This document shows positions 1 to 6,395 of a DNA stretch of 35,871 nucleotides, in pieces; the stretch's first letter is position 1, and the number at the start of each line of letters is the position of its first letter. The translations under genes and the position numbers were made by a program. Under the pieces are notes generated by a model. That model searched no databases, was not told the origin of the DNA, and saw only the letters and a program-made list of their open reading frames with translations. Origin of the DNA: a virus; the IMG/VR virus record IMGVR_UViG_3300002514_003933, positions 31,866-67,736 of that record; one strand, given 5' to 3'.

Positions 1-25
1 CCTCCGGTCAGACGACCACGAGACG

Positions 26-913
26 GTGACGACCCACCTCTCCTCCCTGGTCGATGAAGCCGCACCGCTGACCTCATCAGAATGGCTGGAAGCCCAACTG
101 CGCGACCGCGCCCTGGACCGCCGACTCGCCGCGCTGCTCTCCCGCGACTACCCCTCCGAAGACTACGCCGAATGTCTCTCGTTGACGGGGCTCTGGATCG
201 CCAAATGGGCCGCAGGTGGCACCTTCGACAAGGCACTGGCCGAGAAAGGCACCGTATCGCTCTCCACGCTCTACAAGTTTCTGAAGCGCAAGCACTTCTC
301 CAGCGTCTTCGTCCGAGGCGCAGAACCCCTCGCTCGGATGCGTGGGGCACGGACCCAGCACGAGATCCGAGTTCGCGTCGAGACAGAATCCCCCGAGTAC
401 GTTTGCCAGCGGGCCAACCAGGGGACCGAGTGGGAAGTCGCCTACGAGGGAGACGAGGATGATCTCCATGAGGTGATCATCTCTCGGAGCCCGAGCCCGG
501 AAGATATGCTCATCCTCACCGACGAAGACACAATCCAGACCACAGGCGGTCGTGCTCTCGTCCGTGCTGCCCACCGAGGAGCCGCCGAGCGTTATCAGCG
601 GGTCTACGACGCTTTGATCGCTGGGGCTACCCGCGATGAGATCGCTGCCAGCGAAGGTGTCTCCACCCTCCGAGCAGCCCACCTTGCCGGACGAGTTCGC
701 AAGTCTCTTCGTGACGGTCCAGTCACCGTTGGAAACGCCGAACGCATCCTGCGGCTCGTGGCCGATGAGCCATGGTCAACCCGCGAGGAAATCCAGTCAG
801 ACCTCCGGCTCGACGCTGCCGACACCCGCCGCGCAATCGCATACCTCTGTGAGCAGGGGCTTCTGGACGAGGCTCCCGGCGAGTCCTACGCCGTCGCTGC
901 ATCACTCCGGTAG
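26..913 (+). CDS. Sigma-70-like / HTH transcription factor (possibly 5'-truncated)
   Basis: The 295-residue protein looks like a diverged RNA polymerase sigma factor. Residues about 25-110 resemble sigma region 2, with an acidic pair (SEDYAECL) followed by FDKALAEKG, LYKFLKRK and an arginine-rich stretch. Residues about 180-230 (LIAGATRDEIAASEGVS) fit a region-4-like helix-turn-helix. Residues 233-290 look like an extra winged-helix tail. It would redirect host RNA polymerase to phage promoters; this role is inferred. The called start is GTG at 26 without a clear Shine-Dalgarno site, and the frame is open to the window edge, so the real start may lie upstream. Its 3' end overlaps the convergent gene at 902-1357 by 12 bases. 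A plain DNA-binding regulator is the main alternative. Confidence 0.6.
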   Translation: MTTHLSSLVDEAAPLTSSEWLEAQLRDRALDRRLAALLSRDYPSEDYAECLSLTGLWIAKWAAGGTFDKALAEKGTVSLSTLYKFLKRKHFSSVFVRGAEPLARMRGARTQHEIRVRVETESPEYVCQRANQGTEWEVAYEGDEDDLHEVIISRSPSPEDMLILTDEDTIQTTGGRALVRAAHRGAAERYQRVYDALIAGATRDEIAASEGVSTLRAAHLAGRVRKSLRDGPVTVGNAERILRLVADEPWSTREEIQSDLRLDAADTRRAIAYLCEQGLLDEAPGESYAVAASLR

Positions 914-1357
914 GTCCACCAGCTTCGCTTTACGGGGATCGAACAAGACAAGGCCATCTGCCGCTTTGTCGGAGATCACCCCGTCGTATCCAAGGTCTTT
1001 TACCTCGGCTGTGACGACAGCGGCGTACATGGGATCGTCTGAATACTGCCAGGGCTTGAATCCCATCCCTTCCTTGATCGTCGCCATCTCGCTGCTCTGG
1101 GCATCGAGCAGTTTGAGGCTGGACGGAATCTTGTAGGCGTATACCTGACCCCCGGCTCGGTCAGCAAAGAACTGGGCGATCCCCTTGTCCCACGCGAGAT
1201 AAAGGCCACGTCCCAGAGCACCAAAGCCAGCCCCGCCACCGGCACCGGGGTTCTTGGCCCCACGAAAGAAGATGCCCTTGTTGCGACTGTGGAGGCCACG
1301 GAAGAACTTGGCTTCGGAGGCCCACCGCTCGGCTACTTTCTGGGGGGATGCGCTCAT
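902..1357 (-). CDS. ADP-ribosyltransferase-like effector with RVA-type N-terminal tag
   Basis: This 151-residue protein starts MSASPQKVAERW, a variant of the RVAARYL tag shared by several proteins here. The body resembles ART domains of phage polyvalent proteins: FFRGAKNP, a GRGLYLAWDKG segment, and a C-terminal GYDGVISD...VLFDPRKAKLV ending. ARTs transfer ADP-ribose from NAD to proteins or nucleic acids; the target here is unknown. An in-frame ATG lies 30 bases upstream (1387), but the start at 1357 has GGAG six bases upstream and fits better. It is the last gene of a leftward cluster beginning near 3307. Tag plus ART suggests an injected virion effector (inference). A non-catalytic ART-fold structural protein is possible. 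Confidence 0.68.
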   Translation of the reverse strand: MSASPQKVAERWASEAKFFRGLHSRNKGIFFRGAKNPGAGGGAGFGALGRGLYLAWDKGIAQFFADRAGGQVYAYKIPSSLKLLDAQSSEMATIKEGMGFKPWQYSDDPMYAAVVTAEVKDLGYDGVISDKAADGLVLFDPRKAKLVDLPE

Positions 1358-1437
1358 ACCATTCTCCGTTGTGCCCTCTACGGACATTCGGTAGGTGGTT
1401 GACCCCCTTCACGGAGCGACCACCGAGGCGCACAGGG

Positions 1438-1887
1438 TCAGATGAGCCCCATGGCCAGCATCCACGAGGGTGACCCATCGGGACCATAGCCGTCCATCTC
1501 GACGTTGCGTACCCCACTGACCGTTGGCCCGGAAGCCTCACTGTCCATCTTCTGCAAGGCTCTCGTGGAGGGGGGCTTTGGAAAACCACGGAGGTACTTG
1601 TGGAGACTGACCGTGCGGAGTTTGATCTTCCTACCCTCAATCTCCACCTCGGACATGGAGGGGTTGCGCTCCGAGAAGAACACCTCTGCACGCGATCCCT
1701 TCGCGTACACGGTCCCGTCCTTCAACTTCAAATCTGCCGAGAGGGTGGTCTTCTTGGAGGCGGTCTTGTGGACGGCGACATGGTGAAGCCCAGCAAGGAT
1801 AGCCTTCCGCTCATCTGACCCCGTGGGGAGGGTAGAAGCAAGGCGGATGAGGCGTTTACGGTCAGATCCAGTAAGGGTCTTGGACAT
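1438..1887 (-). CDS. LPxGS-leader protein, unknown function
   Basis: The function of this 149-residue protein is not recognised. Residues 1-34 carry the second shared module: LIRLASTLPTGSDERK followed by AILAGL. The first residues (MSKTLT) also match the 24-residue ORF at 26116. The middle is a small basic beta-rich region (GSRAEVFFSERNP, EVEIEGRKIKLRT). The C terminus ends DGYGPDGSPSWMLAMGLI, which looks like a separate conserved tail. The start has GGAG seven bases upstream. It sits between the ART-like gene and the papain-like gene in the same leftward cluster, which supports a role as virion cargo or minor virion protein; this is inferred only. Confidence 0.7.
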   Translation of the reverse strand: MSKTLTGSDRKRLIRLASTLPTGSDERKAILAGLHHVAVHKTASKKTTLSADLKLKDGTVYAKGSRAEVFFSERNPSMSEVEIEGRKIKLRTVSLHKYLRGFPKPPSTRALQKMDSEASGPTVSGVRNVEMDGYGPDGSPSWMLAMGLI

Positions 1888-1929
1888 GGGTTGTCTCCGG
1901 TACTTGACCTTATCGGAGAGATAAAGAAG

Positions 1930-2952
1930 CTACCGGCGTTGCCGCCGAGAAGCCATCAAGTAGCGAGCGGCAACCCGCGATGCTGATCGGATTGGAGGAC
2001 GGTACTCCTCATCCGCGTCCCAGGGACCGTAGTGCCGGTTCCGTATCCCGTTGATCAGCGCGTCTTCGGCGGTGTACCGCTTCATCTTGCGCGGCTTGAA
2101 CTCCGCGTAGAACTCACGCTTCGGCCAGCCGCGCTTGGTGTAGCTGGGGTCAGGTTGACGGCCAAGCGTCTCCCAGATCCCCTCAACCGTCTGCCAGTCA
2201 AATACGCGACCGTCCTTCCGCTCGACCCAGGCGTGAGGACCGACCAAGCCATGCACGTTCCCGTGAACAACAATGTCGTCAGGGGATGATCCTGGGCCTT
2301 TGCCATCCCACATGACAGCGTAGCGGAAGCACTGGCCTCCGACGATACACTGACCATCAGAACTGGCGGTCTTGGTCTTCTCTTTTGGATGCACGGAATG
2401 AACCGTAGGCTTCGCCCCATAAGTAGAAAGGTCTACGGGGTGTTGAAACACCCATCCGTCTACCCCCCAACAACTCTCCACAATCTTGCGCTTGGGATCA
2501 ATCACCACTCCGTGGTGCCATGGCCATTGAACCCAGTCGCCTTTCTTCGCCTTGCTCCAAGGAATGGGGGTGTTCAAGTCAACCGTGATGTCGCCTTGGG
2601 GGTAAAGTCGGCTGCCATGGATCTGTTCCGTCCGCAGCGTGGCGTGGCTCCCACAGTCATAGTAGGAGTAGGTGGTAGGAAGCCGTTGGACCTTTACCGC
2701 CTTCAGCCCGTGCCTCTTCCACTTGGCAACGAACTCTTTGAGGGTCATCTTCTCACAATCGGGCACCCCAGCTTTCAGTGGGCACAGCCGAGGCTTTCCG
2801 TCCTCCCTTTCATGCTTGTCATGCCAGAGGGAATGGTAGTCTTCCTCCAACTCCTTTATCAGAGGGGAGGAGGCGTAGCGAGCCGCTACCCGAGCCGCCT
2901 GATGCTGCGGAGACACAGCGATAGCAACTCGTTTGGGGTCCGGGTGATTCAC
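1930..2952 (-). CDS. Papain-like / NlpC-type cysteine peptidase-like protein with two RVAARY tags
   Basis: I chose the GTG at 2952 (340 residues), preceded by AGGAG at nine bases; the longer frame would overlap the gene at 2996-3307. RVAARY lies at residues 21-26 and RVAARYL at 326-332, eight residues from the end. Between them are two candidate papain-like folds. The first has YYDCGSHA (Cys100) and GDWVQWPWHHG (His146/147). The second has GQCFRYA (Cys208), GPHAWVE (His240) and VFDWQT (Asp252), a plausible Cys-His-Asp triad. Such folds cleave or deamidate peptides, or act on cell wall. The second domain resembles the C-terminal domain of the 1247-residue protein at 12883-16626. Tags at both ends suggest packaged or processed cargo. 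Confidence 0.65.
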   Translation of the reverse strand: MNHPDPKRVAIAVSPQHQAARVAARYASSPLIKELEEDYHSLWHDKHEREDGKPRLCPLKAGVPDCEKMTLKEFVAKWKRHGLKAVKVQRLPTTYSYYDCGSHATLRTEQIHGSRLYPQGDITVDLNTPIPWSKAKKGDWVQWPWHHGVVIDPKRKIVESCWGVDGWVFQHPVDLSTYGAKPTVHSVHPKEKTKTASSDGQCIVGGQCFRYAVMWDGKGPGSSPDDIVVHGNVHGLVGPHAWVERKDGRVFDWQTVEGIWETLGRQPDPSYTKRGWPKREFYAEFKPRKMKRYTAEDALINGIRNRHYGPWDADEEYRPPIRSASRVAARYLMASRRQRR

Positions 2953-2977
2953 GATGAGGGCTCCTGACCCCTCGGAA

Positions 2978-2985
2978 CCTATAGG
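2978..2985. promoter_or_regulatory. Palindromic CCTATAGG, possible promoter element
   Basis: CCTATAGG lies in the 43-base gap between two leftward genes, 26-33 bases upstream of the GTG at 2952. The TATAGG core recurs in other intergenic regions (12638, 21117, 24175, 24208). No clear -35 element is visible. Confidence 0.3.
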
Positions 2986-2995
2986 GCTCCTACCG

Positions 2996-3307
2996 CTACT
3001 CGGAGATTGAAGGGGTCGTCTGGCATGGACCCACGTTGTCGTCAGGATCAAGGGGGACAGGATCGTCACCACTCGACACCAGTTGACCTCCCTCGATGAC
3101 CGCCGACACAACGACCGAAAAGGTGGGGTCAAAGACCACAAGGCTGGGCTTCCCTGCCCACATCAGAATGTTCCTGGCATCCAACGCCGGGGCACCAAAC
3201 CCCTTCATCAAACGCGCTGCCGACCCCATCGCCTCATGGACGGTCAGGTAAGCCGCACTCAGCACGGTCGGTTTCAGATCCCGGTCCACAATCCATAATC
3301 GGTACAC
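2996..3307 (-). CDS. Hypothetical protein
   Basis: This 103-residue protein is not recognised. It starts with GTG behind a GGGGAGGGG stretch, the best start available. The sequence alternates helices and strands (KPSLVVFDPTFSVVVSAVIEGG) and ends in an acidic tail. It has no signal peptide, membrane segment or zinc ligands, and neither shared tag. It is the first gene of the leftward cluster that reads away from the 3308-3955 intergenic region, 43 bases ahead of the papain-like gene. Confidence 0.55.
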   Translation of the reverse strand: MYRLWIVDRDLKPTVLSAAYLTVHEAMGSAARLMKGFGAPALDARNILMWAGKPSLVVFDPTFSVVVSAVIEGGQLVSSGDDPVPLDPDDNVGPCQTTPSISE

Positions 3308-3326
3308 AGCGCCCCTCCCCGGAGAA

Positions 3327-3347
3327 GGGGGGTTGCGAAGACCCCCC
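3327..3347. terminator. G/C hairpin, 7-bp stem
   Basis: GGGGGGT pairs with ACCCCCC around a 7-base loop. No U-run follows on either strand, so it may be an RNA structural element rather than an intrinsic terminator. Confidence 0.35.
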
Positions 3348-3374
3348 GATCCGAGTAGACCCTACCCGGTAAGT

Positions 3375-3392
3375 CCCCCTCTTCGGAGGGGG
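3375..3392. terminator. Hairpin with TTCG tetraloop
   Basis: CCCCCTC pairs perfectly with GAGGGGG across a TTCG loop, an exceptionally stable RNA tetraloop. It may block transcription or cap an untranslated RNA. A U-run is absent. Confidence 0.4.
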
Positions 3393-3583
3393 TGTCAGAA
3401 ACTCACGGGACATTTAGGCCGGTCGCCAGATCGGTGCTTGACTGAATCTTTGGGTTGTTTGATCGGGGAAACCCGAGGGGTAAGGAACACCCCCGCTTGC
3501 TCGCTCTTTCCCATTCGGAACTTCAAGGGTTGACCCACCCCCCTGTAAAGGGGACGGGTTCTCGGGATCAGTCTTCGCTCGGC

Positions 3584-3635
3584 CCTTTTGACACCACCCC
3601 TCTCACCTCGGGAAAGGAGAGAGGGAGTCAAAAGG
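3584..3635. other. Nested two-stem hairpin
   Basis: The outer stem CCTTTTGAC/GTCAAAAGG (3584-3592 with 3627-3635) encloses an inner stem CCCTCTC/GAGAGGG (3598-3604 with 3619-3625) and a 14-base loop. Both stems are perfect. This looks like a structured RNA element upstream of the replication operon. Confidence 0.45.
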
Positions 3636-3933
3636 CGTGCTGCTCGGAAATCGGATCCTTCACCTTCGGCATCCTCTACCCCCTCACTGGCGCAGGAGGG
3701 GGACGACAGACTCAATAGACTCTGTTTAGGAGAGGGAAACCGTTAGGTTGACCGATTCAAAATAAATCAGACACTCAATAATGATCCTCCGATCCTTCAT
3801 CAAAAGACTCCTTCCCGTAGTAGTAGCAACACCACCCATACACCTACACCTATCCATCCCACTCCGCTTTTCCGATCACGGACTCGCTGTCCGGGTCCAA
3901 CTGCGCCTTCGTTCCGTAGATCGTCTATCGTCC

Positions 3934-3949
3934 CCTCCTGTAAAGGAGG
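3934..3949 (+). promoter_or_regulatory. Hairpin sequestering a Shine-Dalgarno site
   Basis: CCTCCT, loop GTAA, AGGAGG: the second arm is the Shine-Dalgarno site of the gene starting at 3956. When folded, the ribosome site is fully paired under a GNRA tetraloop, so translation may be controlled by structure or by a protein. A sister hairpin with the same GTAA loop lies at 3540-3553. Confidence 0.5.
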
Positions 3950-3955
3950 TTCACC

Positions 3956-4492
3956 ATGGGCAGGGCTGACTACCGTAAGGGCAGGGCTCCGATCCGTTCT
4001 GCCACAGAACTGGCAGAACTCCTCCCTGGAACCATCTACCTGTTAGCCACAGGTCTTGCTGGCCCGTTGTTTCCCAATAACGGGCGACCTGCTCCTTCCT
4101 TGGCGGTGAAGGTCATCCCTTTGGCGGAACTGCCCCCAGCCCTACAGTCGTTGGAGTCGGCACTCCCGATATGGGTCCACTGGACCCAGTGGGAGAACGT
4201 CGTTGTTCCCATCATGTCTGACGCGAGGACTCTCCAGTGGGCAAAGCAGTTCTCTCCCCGCACTGTCACCGATGGGGTGGTTGTGAGTTCACCTGACGGC
4301 GGATGGGGTCAGCCGTTGCCTCTCCCCAATGATGTGGTCGGTCCTGACGGAGAGGTTGTCTACTCCGAGGGAGACGATGCAGGAATGGCCCGCGTCTCCC
4401 GCCAACTGCCATCCCCCTTGTACGCATCAAAAGAGTACATCGAGGCGATGGCTGGCATCATTCAGGTCGTAGCTGAAAACGCGGGCTATTGA
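3956..4492 (+). CDS. Hypothetical protein, first gene of replication operon
   Basis: This 178-residue protein is not recognised. It starts at ATG six bases after AGGAGG, which is itself buried in a hairpin. The N terminus is basic (GRADYRKGRAPIR), followed by a mixed alpha/beta region with several tryptophans (WVHWTQWENVV) and a C-terminal helical stretch. There is no signal peptide, membrane helix or known motif. It is followed at 4544 by a small zinc-finger-like gene and then by the clamp-loader genes. Confidence 0.6.
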   Translation: MGRADYRKGRAPIRSATELAELLPGTIYLLATGLAGPLFPNNGRPAPSLAVKVIPLAELPPALQSLESALPIWVHWTQWENVVVPIMSDARTLQWAKQFSPRTVTDGVVVSSPDGGWGQPLPLPNDVVGPDGEVVYSEGDDAGMARVSRQLPSPLYASKEYIEAMAGIIQVVAENAGY

Positions 4493-4543
4493 GGGGGGTT
4501 GGCCCGCACCGCATCTGGGTAGTAGTGCTCACGAGGATGGCAA

Positions 4544-4726
4544 ATGGCACAGCGCAAAGGACCAGTAGTAGGCAAGGTGGAATGGATCGCTTGTCGAGCG
4601 GTTGCAGCGTGTGAAGGCCGACAATCAGAACTCATCCAAGTCTTCAAGCCCCCCAAGGGCATCAATCCGATGACCCTCCGCTATCGGTGCTTGACGTGTA
4701 AGCGCCTCTTCCAGATTGTGTTCTGA
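4544..4726 (+). CDS. Small zinc-ribbon-like protein
   Basis: This 60-residue basic protein has cysteines arranged as C-x5-C early (IACRAVAAC) and C-x2-C late (RCLTCKRL), suggesting one zinc-binding knuckle. The start is preceded by GAGGATGG. Its stop overlaps the next ATG in a TGATG junction, so it is translationally coupled to the delta'-like clamp-loader gene. A role in replication or in binding nucleic acid is inferred from size, charge and position only. Confidence 0.6.
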   Translation: MAQRKGPVVGKVEWIACRAVAACEGRQSELIQVFKPPKGINPMTLRYRCLTCKRLFQIVF

Positions 4727-5340
4727 TGAGCACTCCGATCTTGTTTCATGGACCCCTCGCCAGAGGGCTCGCCATCTCCCATGCACGGGAGACAGGACGG
4801 ATGATCCTCGACCCCATCGGAGACGATGGGCTCAAAGTGGATGACTCCCGACGGGTTGTGGAACTGGCTGGGAACTCTGGGGTTGGGGACCGACCTCCCG
4901 TAGTAGTGCTTGGTCCCATCGACCGTGCCACCCCCGAGGCTTCCGACGCTCTCTTGAAGACCCTGGAGGATCTGGCAGACGGACCTCTGGGGGTCATTCT
5001 CTGGGCTGACTACCTGGGCGGGGTCACGGGCACCATCCAATCCCGCACCCTCCCTCGATGGTGCCCCCCAGACGCAAAGTGGGCTTCACCCTTCCTCGAT
5101 GAGCACGCCGAGCGATTGTTCGATGCGTTCCAAGCAGGGGACGCAGCTACTTGTCTGGAAATCCTGCATGACCGCAAGAAAGAGTGGGGTGGCCTCTTGG
5201 TGGGGTTCAGTGAGGTCATGGCCAGACGAGGCACGGAAGATGCTGCGATGGTGCGTGCCTGGGTTGCAATCCGCCCTCTCCTCGACGGCAAGGGATCACA
5301 CTTGGTGGCAGCCTCCGCGTTGATGGAGGCCATGCCGTGA
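4726..5340 (+). CDS. holB: DNA polymerase III delta'-like clamp-loader subunit
   Basis: The 204-residue protein resembles the AAA+ core of clamp-loader delta'. The segment SDALLKTLEDLADGPLGV, then ILWADY, then TGTIQSRTLPRW, matches the family pattern of ALLK-TLEEP, a strand, and an I-x-SR arginine-finger motif (about residues 82-112). There is no Walker A lysine at the N terminus (LFHGPLARGLA), as in delta', which does not hydrolyse ATP. It is shorter than bacterial HolB (about 330 residues). It overlaps the upstream gene by one base and the delta-like gene by four (GTGA). It would help load a sliding clamp for phage replication. Confidence 0.65.
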   Translation: MSTPILFHGPLARGLAISHARETGRMILDPIGDDGLKVDDSRRVVELAGNSGVGDRPPVVVLGPIDRATPEASDALLKTLEDLADGPLGVILWADYLGGVTGTIQSRTLPRWCPPDAKWASPFLDEHAERLFDAFQAGDAATCLEILHDRKKEWGGLLVGFSEVMARRGTEDAAMVRAWVAIRPLLDGKGSHLVAASALMEAMP

Positions 5341-6338
5341 AGCTGTCTTGGGCCAAGCCTCCCGCAGCCATGGTTGTGGGAGGGGACAATGCTTTTGTGC
5401 GACGGCGCTGGGTTCGCGAGGCGATACTCGGAGCGCATGTCGCCGGGTTTGAGGTGGTTCATGCCGCTGACGACGATGAAATCTGTGCTGCGCTCTCCAT
5501 GGGGGCAACCTTTGGACTCCCCACCTTTGTCGTAGCCGAGGCCAAGAACGCGAACCCCGAGACGGTCAAAGTCCAAGTCGAGGGGAAGCCTTCCCAGACA
5601 TGCTTGCTCCTCACCGCAAGGGGGGCCGTGGATGAGAAGAAACTTCCCGCCACAGCCCCCATCCACGGGGCTTACCAGACCATCTTCAAATGGCCCACCC
5701 AACGTAAGGACCAACGTAAGTTGGCAGGTCGTTTTATGGTGGCCGAATCGGCACGTCTGATGGGCCAGAAGAACGCTATCGATCCACGTCTCGGGGAACG
5801 CTGGGTCGAAGCGGTGGGCACCGATCTCGGGACGTTGGCGTTTGAAGTGGCCAAGGCATCTGCACTGGCAAGGTCAGAGGGAACACCCACCATCACAGTG
5901 GAGCATGTACGCGCTACCGTTCGGGGATCCCCCGATGCCGACATGCAACCCTTACGGGAAGCATTGGCCAACGCAGACGAGGTAAGGGTTGCGAAAGCCC
6001 TCGCCAAGATCCGAGCAAAGAGTGTCACTGACCCCACGATGCTCCTATTGCGGGCTCGGGGTGGCCCCGCTGATCTGGCTTATCAATGGCTCCGCGTGTC
6101 CCTGCTCCTGGCCCGAGGTTGGGATGGGCAAAGGATCGCCTCCGGCATTGGTGTGCCCGAATGGGCCGTTCGTCGTGACCACATCCCCGCTGCGAGAAAA
6201 TGGGGGGTAAAATCCCTCCAGCAACTCGTAAGAAATCTTGCCTTCACCGACCGAGGGCTACTCAAAGGCATCCCTGCCCCATGGGTGGCTTGTGTAGCCT
6301 CTCTCCTTCAAGGTTGCCGTTCGGTAACGGGTCGATAG
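5337..6338 (+). CDS. holA: DNA polymerase III delta-like clamp-loader subunit
   Basis: This 333-residue protein has the length and layout of HolA. The N-terminal domain begins with the expected strand and loop (MVVGGDNAFVRRRWVREAI) and a motif for the parallel core (GATFGLPTFVVAEAKN). A basic helical segment around residues 120-165 follows, and the C-terminal half is a helical collar-like domain. The start is GTG, coupled to the stop of the delta'-like gene by GTGA. Delta opens the sliding clamp. Sequence identity to cellular HolA looks low, so the call rests on layout plus neighbour. No gamma/tau subunit or clamp is seen in this window. Confidence 0.6.
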   Translation: MKLSWAKPPAAMVVGGDNAFVRRRWVREAILGAHVAGFEVVHAADDDEICAALSMGATFGLPTFVVAEAKNANPETVKVQVEGKPSQTCLLLTARGAVDEKKLPATAPIHGAYQTIFKWPTQRKDQRKLAGRFMVAESARLMGQKNAIDPRLGERWVEAVGTDLGTLAFEVAKASALARSEGTPTITVEHVRATVRGSPDADMQPLREALANADEVRVAKALAKIRAKSVTDPTMLLLRARGGPADLAYQWLRVSLLLARGWDGQRIASGIGVPEWAVRRDHIPAARKWGVKSLQQLVRNLAFTDRGLLKGIPAPWVACVASLLQGCRSVTGR

Positions 6339-6395
6339 CCCTTACCCTTATGCACTGAATCCCTATCATCTCCACGCTCTGCCGAGAGGAACCAC

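Larger units (their letters stand above)
3308..3955. other. 648-base structured divergent intergenic region
   Basis: No convincing gene lies here; the short frames have no Shine-Dalgarno site and odd composition. It separates the leftward cluster (3307 to 902) from the rightward operon (3956 onward), so promoters for both are expected inside. It is unusually rich in perfect hairpins: 3327-3347 (7 bp), 3375-3392 (7 bp, TTCG loop), 3463-3476 (5 bp, GAAA loop), 3540-3553 (5 bp, GTAA loop), a nested hairpin 3584-3635, and 3934-3949 over the ribosome site of the next gene. A locally AT-rich stretch, 3745-3785, is the likeliest promoter position. A non-coding RNA is possible but unproven. Confidence 0.6.

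Noticed and set aside
2953-3141. N-terminal extension of the papain-like gene up to 3141
   Set aside because: It would overlap the gene at 2996-3307 and lacks a ribosome site, while GTG 2952 has AGGAG.
3395-3715. 106-codon frame in the intergenic region
   Set aside because: It has no Shine-Dalgarno site and runs through several hairpins; composition is unlike neighbouring proteins.
3741-3770. Possible tRNA T-arm (GGTTGACCGATTCAAAA)
   Set aside because: No matching acceptor stem, D-arm or anticodon stem can be drawn around it.
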